Positions 1 through 6,228 of a stretch of DNA of 41,939 bases are shown here, piece by piece. The position numbers were made by a program, and so were the translations under genes. Position 1 is the stretch's first letter. Each line of letters begins with the position of its first letter. The notes under the pieces were generated by a model, which was not told the DNA's origin, made no database searches, and saw only the letters and a program-made list of their open reading frames with translations. This DNA is from an uncultured Pelagibacteraceae bacterium (GTDB taxonomy: Bacteria; Pseudomonadota; Alphaproteobacteria; Pelagibacterales; Pelagibacteraceae): NCBI GenBank assembly GCA_902624045.1, contig CACNVX010000010.1:1-41939 (forward strand). The letters run 5' to 3'.

Positions 1-138
1 TTCAAATTCGGACTTTAAAACTCTAATATTCTCTTTTACTGTGAATATTTTATCTTCAATCTGCTTAGTTGTATTTTTTATTATTGCAGTTGCTAGGACT
101 AAAAAAAAAATCACTACTGCGAAGGCAAACTTTTTCAC
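1..138 (-). CDS. ftsL: FtsL-like cell division protein, N-terminal part (cut by window edge)
   Basis: The reading frame starts with GTG at 138 and stays open to base 1, giving the first 46 residues. It begins [20 protein letters not shown], a short cytoplasmic tip followed by one membrane segment, then a charged stretch ([18 protein letters not shown]) that looks like the start of a coiled coil. This is the layout of FtsL, a bitopic division protein that works with FtsB and FtsQ at the septum. The GTG overlaps the TGA stop of rsmH in a GTGA arrangement, so the two are translationally coupled. Position directly after rsmH is the usual place of ftsL and supports the name more than similarity does, since FtsL is poorly conserved. 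The C-terminus lies outside the window. Confidence 0.75.
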   Translation of the reverse strand, partial: MKKFAFAVVIFFLVLATAIIKNTTKQIEDKIFTVKENIRVLKSEFE

Positions 139-1145
139 AATTTGTCTCCATAATTTTCAATCTCAATATAATTTCTGAATTGCTTCTCTATATCAGTATC
201 AAAATTATAAAAATCGGTTTTTTTTATAGCATATCTAAATTTAGCGGATCTAGATGAAGGATTTTCACTAACCTCTTCATCTGAAGGCGTTATAGGTTTT
301 TTTTGAATTAAATTAAATAGAGTATCTGATTGTTTTATAACAGGACTATATCTTGAAATACTTTTATTTTCAGAAAGACTTTTAAAAAAATATTTCACAA
401 TTTTATCCTCTAAAGAATGGAATGTAACTACACATAAAATACCCCCTTTTTTTAAAACTTTAGCAGCATTGATTAGTCCAAAAATTAATTCACTTATTTC
501 TTTATTTACAAATATTCTAAGAGCCTGAAAAACCTTGGTTGCATTATGAACTTTAAAATTTTTTCTTTTTTTTGATTTTTCGATAATTTCAACTAAACCT
601 TTAGTATCAATATTATTTTTGGATCTTTCTTTTACAATATTGCGTGCAATGTATTTTGATTCTTTTTCACCTCCAAAAAATTTAAAAATTTTTTCTAATT
701 CCTTTTCATCAAGTTTATTAATTGCATCTTCTGCGGAATAACTATTTAATCCAAGCTGCATATTTAATTTGCCACCAGCATCGAATGATAATCCTTTTTG
801 TGGGTCTTTAATTTGAGTATAGGAATAACCAAGATCAAAAATTACTCCTTTTATATTTTCATTTTTTAGCTTTAAATTATTTAATTGACTAAATTTAATA
901 TTTTTAAAAATAAATCTGTCTTTAAAGTTTTCTTTTAACTCATTGGCAATTTTTCCACTCTCTAAGTCCCTATCTAGAGCTATTACATTTGTATTTTCAA
1001 AACTTAAAATTTTTTTGGCATAACCGCCCTGACCTAATGTGCAATCAATAAATGTGCCACCATGTTGAGGGGAAATAACGCTAATAATTTCTTTTAGCAG
1101 TACCGGATAATGTTTTTGTACTTTCGGTACTATGGTGGCGTCCAT
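135..1145 (-). CDS. rsmH: 16S rRNA (cytosine(1402)-N(4))-methyltransferase RsmH (MraW)
   Basis: RsmH uses S-adenosylmethionine to methylate N4 of C1402 in the decoding centre of 16S rRNA. The 336-residue product has the family start [10 protein letters not shown] near residue 12, the SAM-binding loop [16 protein letters not shown] around 32-47, the motif [19 protein letters not shown] near 100-120, and the C-terminal [15 protein letters not shown] and [10 protein letters not shown] motifs that are diagnostic of the family. The length is a little above the usual 300-320. The GYSYTQ segment replaces the more common GVSSPQ-type sequence, a mild change near the active site. The gene lies 18 bases behind ftsZ and overlaps ftsL by four bases, so it belongs to the mraZ operon. 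The ATG at 1145 gives the expected N-terminus. Confidence 0.95.
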   Translation of the reverse strand: MDATIVPKVQKHYPVLLKEIISVISPQHGGTFIDCTLGQGGYAKKILSFENTNVIALDRDLESGKIANELKENFKDRFIFKNIKFSQLNNLKLKNENIKGVIFDLGYSYTQIKDPQKGLSFDAGGKLNMQLGLNSYSAEDAINKLDEKELEKIFKFFGGEKESKYIARNIVKERSKNNIDTKGLVEIIEKSKKRKNFKVHNATKVFQALRIFVNKEISELIFGLINAAKVLKKGGILCVVTFHSLEDKIVKYFFKSLSENKSISRYSPVIKQSDTLFNLIQKKPITPSDEEVSENPSSRSAKFRYAIKKTDFYNFDTDIEKQFRNYIEIENYGDKL

Positions 1146-1163
1146 TTATTTCTTTGAAGACCA

Positions 1164-2645
1164 TTAATTCTTTTGTCTTCTTAAGAATGCAGGAATCTCA
1201 AGATCATCTTCGTCCTCTTCATTTGAAGACAGTAAATCTTCAGGACTTGAATTTTGAGATTCTGAACTAAATAAATCTGGCGCATCAGAATCAACACCAA
1301 ATTCCTTTAAATCATTTGAATTTTCCTCAATACTATGATTTTCGTCAATTTCTACAGCAGTTTCCTCCATTGCTTCTTGAGCAAAAGATTTTTCCATTTC
1401 ATTTATTGAGTTATGCTCAACGATGCTCTCACTTTCTATTCTAGTATTTTGATCGACATTATCATTCACCATTTGATTTTCGGAATTTTCTATTTGTTGA
1501 TCTTGTACAATCTCATTTTCAAGTTTCAATGCATTCGCTCCATGTGAAACTGGATTATTTGCCGTTGTATTTGAAAAATTAAATGATGCAGAAGATCCTA
1601 TGTTTGAGAAATCAGAGTATCCAGGATTACGATTGTGAATTCTATGAACCATATTTACTACTGATTTAGACTCAGGCTGTTGACCGTCCAAAGAGGTTGC
1701 AACAATTGAAACACGTATTTTACCATCTAGTTCTGAGTCTGTTATTGCGCCTATTATTACCTCTGCTTCTGCATCTACCTCTGATCTTATTTTATTAACT
1801 ACTTCATCAACTTCAAAAAGTTTTAAATCTTTTCCACCTGTGATATTGACTAAAAGACCTCGGGCCCCCTTTAATGTATAATCATCAATTAAAGGATTAT
1901 TAATTGCTATTTCAGCAGCTTGCATAGCTCTCTCTTCACCCTCTGCCTCTCCAGTTCCCATCATAGCTTTGCCCATAGAAGCCATAACTGTCTCAACATC
2001 AGCAAAATCCAAATTAATTATTCCAGGCCTTACCATCAAATCTGTAACACTTTGAACTCCATGCATTAAAACGTTATTTGAAAGATTGAATGATTCTTCA
2101 AATGTCGTTTGTTCGTTTGCAATTTTAAATAAATTTTGATTTGGAATAACTATTATTGTATCAACATGTTTTCTTAATTCTTCCAATCCATGTTGTGCTC
2201 TTCTCATTCTAGAGGGGCCTTCATATAAGAACGGAAGCGTCACAACACCGACAGTTAGGATATTTAATTCTTTTGCAGCTCTTGCTATGACGTGTGCAGC
2301 ACCAGTTCCTGTTCCGCCTCCCATACCAGCTGCAATAAAAACCATATTTGCACCTTGAAGTGTATTTACAATTTCGTTTAAAGACTCATCCGCAGCTGCT
2401 TGTCCAATATCCAGCTTAGCTCCAGCACCTAAACCTTTTGTTAAATTTAGACCAATTTGAATTCTAGTTTTTGCTTTACTTAACTTTAAATCTTGAGCGT
2501 CAGTGTTTACTGCAATAAACTCTACTCCTTGCATATTATTTTCTATCATTTCATTAATTGCATTTCCACCCGCTCCTCCTACTCCTAATACTAATAGTCG
2601 CGGCTGTAACTCTTTTATTTCTGGTGCTTTAAAGTTAATTGTCAT
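1164..2645 (-). CDS. ftsZ: Cell division protein FtsZ
   Basis: FtsZ is the tubulin-like GTPase that forms the Z ring and recruits the division machinery. The 493-residue product shows the nucleotide-binding start [11 protein letters not shown] (about 20-30), the tubulin signature GMGGGTGTG at 107-115, and the T7 loop NLDFAD at 211-216 with the catalytic Asp. Residues from about 335 to 475 form a long acidic, Asn/Ser/Glu-rich linker. The protein ends with the conserved C-terminal peptide [12 protein letters not shown] that binds FtsA and other partners. A strong ribosome site (AGGGG) lies ahead of the ATG at 2645. The position is odd: it sits between mraZ and rsmH, whereas ftsZ normally closes the dcw cluster after ftsQ and ftsA. 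All catalytic motifs are intact, so it looks functional. Confidence 0.97.
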   Translation of the reverse strand: MTINFKAPEIKELQPRLLVLGVGGAGGNAINEMIENNMQGVEFIAVNTDAQDLKLSKAKTRIQIGLNLTKGLGAGAKLDIGQAAADESLNEIVNTLQGANMVFIAAGMGGGTGTGAAHVIARAAKELNILTVGVVTLPFLYEGPSRMRRAQHGLEELRKHVDTIIVIPNQNLFKIANEQTTFEESFNLSNNVLMHGVQSVTDLMVRPGIINLDFADVETVMASMGKAMMGTGEAEGEERAMQAAEIAINNPLIDDYTLKGARGLLVNITGGKDLKLFEVDEVVNKIRSEVDAEAEVIIGAITDSELDGKIRVSIVATSLDGQQPESKSVVNMVHRIHNRNPGYSDFSNIGSSASFNFSNTTANNPVSHGANALKLENEIVQDQQIENSENQMVNDNVDQNTRIESESIVEHNSINEMEKSFAQEAMEETAVEIDENHSIEENSNDLKEFGVDSDAPDLFSSESQNSSPEDLLSSNEEDEDDLEIPAFLRRQKN

Positions 2646-2655
2646 CTTATTTCCC

Positions 2656-3114
2656 CTAGTTATTGTTTAAGTGTTTTTCCCATTTAAGACTAGCTCGATT
2701 TAAGTTTGCTTTTTTTCTAGCTGATGTCTTAAATTTTTCAAATAATGCTGGCTCCCAAATCTGAAATGTTTGACCTTGACCAACAAATAACATGCTATTT
2801 TTTATTTTAGCATGTTTCAATAATTTAAATGATAGTGAAATTCTGCCTTCACTGTCGAATTGTAAATTTGTACTTTCAGATAATATTGATGTCGCAAAGT
2901 AATCTCTTTTATCCTCAAAAGGATTTAGGGAGTCTATTGCTGAAGAAATTTTTTCAATTCTGTCTTGAGAACAAGCTTCAATCGAAGAATTGTTGAAAGA
3001 TGGATAACAGATAATACCATTGTAGCCTAAATTCGATAAATGAGACCTAAAGCTAGCAGGCACAGACACTCTCCCTTTTTTGTCCAATTTGTTCTCGTAA
3101 GTCGATAAAAACAT
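2656..3114 (-). CDS. mraZ: Transcriptional regulator MraZ
   Basis: MraZ is a ring-forming DNA-binding protein that controls its own division-cluster operon. The 152-residue product consists of two tandem SpoVT-AbrB-type repeats, each carrying the D-x-x-x-R signature: DKKGR at 11-15 followed by SVPASFR, and DSEGR at 87-91 followed by ISLSFKLL. The length is typical. The start at 3114 is fixed by the conserved opening [15 protein letters not shown]. The gene is first in the operon and has its own promoter with three TGGG repeats just upstream, which fits autoregulation. No clear Shine-Dalgarno sequence precedes the ATG. It is followed after 10 bases by ftsZ, so FtsZ level would be directly under MraZ control here. 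Confidence 0.95.
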   Translation of the reverse strand: MFLSTYENKLDKKGRVSVPASFRSHLSNLGYNGIICYPSFNNSSIEACSQDRIEKISSAIDSLNPFEDKRDYFATSILSESTNLQFDSEGRISLSFKLLKHAKIKNSMLFVGQGQTFQIWEPALFEKFKTSARKKANLNRASLKWEKHLNNN

Positions 3115-3142
3115 ATATTTTTAAATTTTTAAATTCCATAAT

Positions 3143-3167
3143 TGGGAATATATGGGAATATATGGGT
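3143..3167 (+). promoter_or_regulatory. Candidate MraZ operator: three TGGG boxes at 10-bp period
   Basis: TGGGA at 3143-3147, TGGGA at 3153-3157 and TGGGT at 3163-3167 are spaced exactly 10 bp apart, each pair separated by five bases. Direct TGGGN repeats with 5-bp spacers are the described binding boxes of MraZ in enterobacteria. The boxes lie 29-53 bp upstream of the mraZ ATG and cover the spacer, -10 and likely start site of the mraZ promoter, a placement suited to repression. They read TGGG on the plus strand, opposite to the gene. I cannot tell from sequence alone whether orientation matters for the ring-shaped protein. Confidence 0.7.
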
Positions 3168-3185
3168 ATTTAAATTGATAGTCAA
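3157..3185 (-). promoter_or_regulatory. Sigma-70-type promoter of mraZ-ftsZ-rsmH-ftsL
   Basis: On the minus strand TTGACT (3185-3180) is followed by exactly 17 bases and then TATATT (3162-3157). Both hexamers match the sigma-70 consensus in five of six positions. The predicted start near 3150 gives a leader of about 36 bases before the mraZ ATG. A second TATATT lies 10 bp downstream because the TGGG repeats duplicate the sequence, but it has no well-spaced -35. Confidence 0.65.
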
Positions 3186-3236
3186 ACGTTGATTAGGTCC
3201 AATTTTCAAGTCACTTTGTAAGGAAATTTAAGTATA

Positions 3237-3325
3237 GTAAACAAATTACATCTGTTCATTTTTATGTAAGTTTAAATAAATTAAGAATGCTCATTCATGC
3301 CTATTTAAACTTATATTTGTTTACC
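3237..3325 (-). ncRNA. Candidate structured small RNA (nested inverted repeat) between rnpB and mraZ
   Basis: Two perfect inverted repeats are nested. The outer arms are GTAAACAAAT (3237-3246) and its exact complement at 3315-3324. The inner arms are TAAGTTTAAATA (3267-3278) and its exact complement at 3302-3313. The inner hairpin encloses a 23-base loop. The outer and inner stems are separated by 20 bases on one side and a single base on the other. On the minus strand a plausible promoter (TTGAGA, 16 bases, TAGATT) ends so that transcription would begin about at the first base of the outer stem. The RNA would then be roughly 88 nt with paired ends. No T-run terminator follows. I do not recognise the RNA family. 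The stems are AT-rich, so chance is a serious alternative. Confidence 0.35.
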
Positions 3326-3330
3326 CCTAT

Positions 3331-3358
3331 AATCTAGAATTGACGGCAGATATCTCAA
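3331..3358 (-). promoter_or_regulatory. Possible promoter of the small RNA candidate
   Basis: Minus-strand TTGAGA (3358-3353) is followed by a 16-base spacer and TAGATT (3336-3331). A start seven bases downstream falls at about 3324, the first base of the outer stem of the candidate RNA. The hexamers are moderate matches, and the support comes mostly from the placement. Confidence 0.3.
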
Positions 3359-3365
3359 ATATAAA

Positions 3366-3725
3366 AGGCCAGATAAACTATAAGCCGGGTTCTGTCATTT
3401 AAACTTATCATTTGTCTAGGCTTAAAATCACTTTTAAGCTCAAGCAACTAACCCTGATGACAAGCCAAGGACGGCTTTTAGTTTGTTCAACAATGTCATC
3501 TCTACTTAGTCTTGCTCCCAGTGGGGTTTTCCAGCGTTCATTGTTACCAATAGAACCGGTGTGCTCTTACCACACCTTTTCACCCTTGCCATGTTATGGC
3601 GGTTTGTTTTCTGTGGCACTGTCCCTAGGGTTTCCCCTGCCAGGTATTACCTGGCACTGTGTCCTTGTAGAGCCCGGACTTTCCTCTTTAAATTTAATTA
3701 AAGTGATAAGTCATTTATCTGGCAC
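3366..3725 (-). ncRNA. rnpB: RNase P RNA (catalytic subunit)
   Basis: RNase P RNA cleaves the 5' leader from precursor tRNAs. Read on the minus strand, the region carries the universally conserved 5' core GAGGAAAGTCCGGGCTC (plus-strand 3670-3686) and the 3' core ACAGAACCCGGCTTA (3381-3395), which pair to form P4. The ends pair as helix P1: GCCAGATAAA at 3723-3714 with its perfect complement at 3377-3368, which sets both boundaries to within a few bases. Internal motifs such as the GGGGAAACCC segment and the AGAGATGACATTG stretch also fit. Length is about 360 nt, bacterial A type. After P1 the minus strand reads CTTTTATATTT, a weak terminator-like tail. A promoter lies just upstream, overlapping the end of the amidase gene. 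Confidence 0.97.
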
Positions 3726-3729
3726 TTAG

Positions 3730-3757
3730 AATTTATAACTTATGTTTAAATTTTCAA
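3730..3757 (-). promoter_or_regulatory. Promoter of rnpB
   Basis: Minus-strand TTGAAA (3757-3752), a 16-base spacer and TAAATT (3735-3730) place the start at about 3723-3725, where helix P1 of the RNA begins. The -35 hexamer overlaps the stop codon of the upstream amidase gene (3754-3756). Confidence 0.5.
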
Positions 3758-4497
3758 GAAAAATTGTTTATATTTTTTACAAGATTATTACTAATTATAA
3801 GGCATTCTTTGTCAATTTTGCCATTGATCAGCTCTTGTCTAAATCTCATTTGAAAAGCGTTTGTAAGACACTTTATAAAACTGTTATTTTTGCTGGTTTT
3901 AGAAATTTTTGAGTAGCCTATTTTGTGTAAGTTTTTAATAAATATATTTTTTTCTAATTCACTAATTTTTAGTTTTCTACATCTCATAAGTTGTTTTTGG
4001 CTTAAATTGTGCCAAAAACCAATTTTTTTTTTGTATAAGTAATACCAAGGAAATTTTTCACCTGGATCTTTTTTTCTTTCAGGAGCAATATCTGAATGAC
4101 CTAAAATTAAATTAGATCTAATTTTATATTTTTTTATCAAATATTTACTTAGTTTTAAAATAGATTTAATTTGTTTTTTTGAAAATTTTTTATATTTATT
4201 TTCATGACCTGGATTATTTATTTCAATTCCAATAGAATATTTATTTATAGATTTGTAATTTTTCCAAAATGAAATTCCTGCATGCCAAGACACATACAAA
4301 TCTGGAACTAAATTTACTATCTCTCCACTATTTTTAACAAAATAATGACAACTAACTTTTGATTTATTGTTTATTAATCTATTAAGTGCATTGTTTTCCT
4401 TTTTCATGCCAGTATAATGAAATATAATAAATTTAATGTCCTTAGCTTTTCTTTTTTTTGTGTCAAAATTTAATGAATAATTCAGAGTTGTGTGCAT
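3754..4497 (-). CDS. N-acetylmuramoyl-L-alanine amidase, AmpD-like (Amidase_2 fold)
   Basis: The enzyme cleaves the bond between N-acetylmuramic acid and L-alanine in peptidoglycan or its anhydro-muropeptide turnover products, using a zinc ion. In the 247-residue product the zinc ligands are visible as H27 (FHYTG), H134 (LGHSDIAPE) and D144 (KKDPG), and the catalytic Glu as E92 in YSIGIEINN, all in the order and spacing of the Amidase_2 family. There is no signal peptide, which argues for a cytosolic recycling enzyme (AmpD role) rather than a periplasmic amidase. Residues 165-247 form a lysine-rich C-terminal part that may include a degenerate peptidoglycan-binding-like domain; I cannot confirm this. 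It is divergent from mlaA with about 100 bases between, and rnpB follows it directly. Confidence 0.88.
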   Translation of the reverse strand: MHTTLNYSLNFDTKKRKAKDIKFIIFHYTGMKKENNALNRLINNKSKVSCHYFVKNSGEIVNLVPDLYVSWHAGISFWKNYKSINKYSIGIEINNPGHENKYKKFSKKQIKSILKLSKYLIKKYKIRSNLILGHSDIAPERKKDPGEKFPWYYLYKKKIGFWHNLSQKQLMRCRKLKISELEKNIFIKNLHKIGYSKISKTSKNNSFIKCLTNAFQMRFRQELINGKIDKECLIISNNLVKNINNFS

Positions 4498-4539
4498 AGT
4501 CGTTTTTGAGACAAATTTTGGCTTTTTATAAACACTTTA

Positions 4540-4569
4540 TAGACAACTTTTTAATTTAAATGTTATATT
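4540..4569 (+). promoter_or_regulatory. Possible promoter of mlaA-mlaC
   Basis: TAGACA at 4540-4545 is a five-of-six match to the -35 consensus. It is followed after 18 bases by TATATT at 4564-4569, about 30 bases ahead of the mlaA ATG. A better -10 hexamer, TATAAT at 4583-4588, lacks a good -35. The stretch is nearly all A and T, so the call is tentative. Confidence 0.35.
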
Positions 4570-4599
4570 AATATCATTACTATATAATATATTATAAAT

Positions 4600-5406
4600 A
4601 TGTTGAAAAAACTTATTATTTTAGCAATTTCTATTTTTTTAACAGCGGTTAATGTATACGCTGGAACAGACGGTGATTTAGCATTAAAAAAAAATCAAAA
4701 TAAAGAAGAAAAAAAAATAAAAGATTGTTTTGAAAAACTTAATAGAGCTACTTTTTCTTTCAATCAAGGTCTTGATAAAGTTTTAATAAAACCACTTGCT
4801 AAAGGTTATAGAAATTTACCAGGCCCACTGCAGAAAGGAACTAGCAACGCAGTTAAAAATTTATCTAATCTTATAACAATACCGAATAATATTTTACAAG
4901 GTGATATAAAAACAGCAGTGATAAATACTGCAAGATTAGCTGTTAATACAACAGTCGGTCTGCTGGGTACTATCGATGCTGCTAACAAAATGGGTTTTCC
5001 AAAATATGAAAAAGAAGATTATGGTCAAACTTTGGGTTCATGGGGTATAGGCCCCGGTTGTTACTTGGTGCTTCCAGTATTAGGTCCAACAACTGTTAGG
5101 GACACCGCTGGTTCTTTTGCAAATGTTCTGGGTGGAGATCCTTGGTATAATGCTTCGTTTCATGGAAATAATGAATTTTTAAGTGAAAGTCTATACATTA
5201 CCTCAAGGGCTTTAAGCGGAATTGATTTTAGAGCAAATAATCTTGAATCTTTCGAAAATCTTGAGGATAATTCTATAGATTTTTATGCGTCAGTTAAGAG
5301 TTTGTATCTACAAGATAGAGAAAATAAAATAAAGAACAAGCAAAGAGGAAATATTGAGGTTCTTTATAAGGATGAAGACGACTGGGAAGAAATAGATAGT
5401 AATTAA
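4600..5406 (+). CDS. mlaA: MlaA (VacJ) family outer-membrane lipid asymmetry protein
   Basis: MlaA sits in the outer membrane and extracts misplaced phospholipids from the outer leaflet, passing them to periplasmic MlaC. The 268-residue product has a signal peptide (MLKKLIILAISIFLTAVNVYA, cleavage after about residue 22) and then the family core: CFEKLNRATFSFNQGLDKVLIKP, LSNLITIPNNILQGD, LGSWGIGPGCYLVLPVLGP and TTVRDTAGSFAN. The mature part starts GTDGD with no cysteine, so the lipobox of classical VacJ/MlaA lipoproteins is missing. The mature protein would be soluble or held by its own amphipathic helices. The next gene, 15 bases on, is mlaC, which supports the pathway. The ABC transporter part (mlaFED) is not in the window. 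Confidence 0.9.
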   Translation: MLKKLIILAISIFLTAVNVYAGTDGDLALKKNQNKEEKKIKDCFEKLNRATFSFNQGLDKVLIKPLAKGYRNLPGPLQKGTSNAVKNLSNLITIPNNILQGDIKTAVINTARLAVNTTVGLLGTIDAANKMGFPKYEKEDYGQTLGSWGIGPGCYLVLPVLGPTTVRDTAGSFANVLGGDPWYNASFHGNNEFLSESLYITSRALSGIDFRANNLESFENLEDNSIDFYASVKSLYLQDRENKIKNKQRGNIEVLYKDEDDWEEIDSN

Positions 5407-5421
5407 TCCAAAGTAAAGTTT

Positions 5422-6012
5422 ATGAAAATAAAAAAAATTTTATTAATTTTGATGTTTTTTAATGTAATAAACTCAAATCTTTATTCTATGGAGCCTGATG
5501 TATTTGTTCAATCAACAGTCAATAGAGCATCACAAATTCTTTCAAAAAATATCTCTAAAGATGAAAAAATAATTGAATTGAAAAATGTAGCTAAAGAAAC
5601 TGTAGATATAATTGGAGTAGGATTTTATTCATTAGGATCAGCAAGAAAAAATTTAAATGACTCTCAAAAAAAACAATATTTTAAGTTGTTTGAAAATTAT
5701 TTTTTAAAAAGTTTTTCCAGTAGGTTGTCAGAATATACAAATCCTAAAATAGAAGTTGTAGGTAAAAAGGTTTTAAATAAAAATTATACTATTGTTAACA
5801 GTTTGTTAGTTGCAACATCGCAAAGACCTGAGGTAAAAATAGATTGGAGAGTTTATACAAAAAATCCAGATAGCCCTTTAATTAGAGATCTAATAATAGA
5901 GGGATTGAGTTTAGCAAGAACCCAAAAAGAGGAATTTGCATCAATTTTAAATTCTAATGATGGTGATATTAAAGCTTTATTTAAAACATTAGAAGAATTT
6001 TCAAATAATTAG
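5422..6012 (+). CDS. mlaC: MlaC family periplasmic phospholipid shuttle (Ttg2D-like)
   Basis: MlaC carries phospholipids between outer-membrane MlaA and the inner-membrane MlaFEDB transporter. The 196-residue product has a hydrophobic signal peptide (KKILLILMFFNVINSNLYS, about 22 residues) and the helical/beta NTF2-like body of the toluene-tolerance Ttg2 family. Recognisable segments are LSDSQKK-type NLNDSQKKQYFKLFENYFLK near 76-95, then the strand region VEVVGKKVLNKNYTIVNS, VKIDWRVY, and LIRDLIIEGLSLARTQKEEFASIL, which is the most conserved stretch of the family. The length is normal. It follows mlaA closely, in the same operon. Its stop codon lies only four bases from the 3' end of a tRNA gene on the other strand, leaving no space for a terminator. 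Confidence 0.9.
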   Translation: MKIKKILLILMFFNVINSNLYSMEPDVFVQSTVNRASQILSKNISKDEKIIELKNVAKETVDIIGVGFYSLGSARKNLNDSQKKQYFKLFENYFLKSFSSRLSEYTNPKIEVVGKKVLNKNYTIVNSLLVATSQRPEVKIDWRVYTKNPDSPLIRDLIIEGLSLARTQKEEFASILNSNDGDIKALFKTLEEFSNN

Positions 6013-6016
6013 TTAA

Positions 6017-6093
6017 TGGTGGGCCCGCCAGGACTCGAACCTGGGACCAATACATTATGAGTGTACTGCTCTAACCAACTGAGCTACAGGCCC
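6017..6093 (-). tRNA. tRNA with CAU anticodon (tRNA-Ile2 or elongator tRNA-Met)
   Basis: On the minus strand the 77-nt gene folds as a complete cloverleaf: acceptor GGGCCTG with CGGGCCC, D-arm GCTC/GAGC with a loop containing GG, anticodon stem GTACA/TGTAT, anticodon loop CTCATAA (anticodon CAT), and T-arm CCAGG/CCTGG with TTCGAGT loop. The CCA tail is encoded. It lacks the C1-A72 mismatch and the three G-C pairs of initiator tRNA. The TTGGTC segment around the variable loop resembles tRNA-Ile2, whose C34 is changed to lysidine by TilS to read AUA, so Ile2 is my preferred reading, but elongator Met cannot be excluded. It lies 56 bases behind tRNA-Val in the same direction. Confidence 0.93.
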
Positions 6094-6149
6094 AAACTTC
6101 AAGTTAGTTACATCATTTTTATTAACTTATCAATTAAAGATATATTATT

Positions 6150-6224
6150 TGGTGGGCCGTGTTGGTTACGCTCCAACTACCCCTGCAATGTCAATGCAGT
6201 ACTCTACTATTGAGCTAACGGCCC
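6150..6224 (-). tRNA. tRNA-Val (GAC) with unusual D- and T-loops
   Basis: All four stems are well formed on the minus strand: acceptor GGGCCGT/ACGGCCC (7 of 7), D-stem GCTC/GAGT, anticodon stem CTGCA/TGCAG (5 of 5) and T-stem GTTGG/CCAAC (5 of 5). The anticodon loop TTGACAT gives anticodon GAC for valine. CCA is encoded. The loops are odd: the D-loop AATAGTA lacks the GG pair, and the T-loop reads AGCGTAA where nearly all bacterial tRNAs have TTCRANN. The universal T54, T55 and A58 are therefore absent, though C56 and a possible G19 partner remain. The gene starts four bases after the rpoD stop codon, so it is probably cut out of the rpoD transcript. Confidence 0.85.
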
Positions 6225-6228
6225 ATTA

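Noticed and set aside
3412-3729. Plus-strand reading frame of 105 codons
   Set aside because: It lies antisense within RNase P RNA, whose conserved cores and P1 helix explain the sequence.
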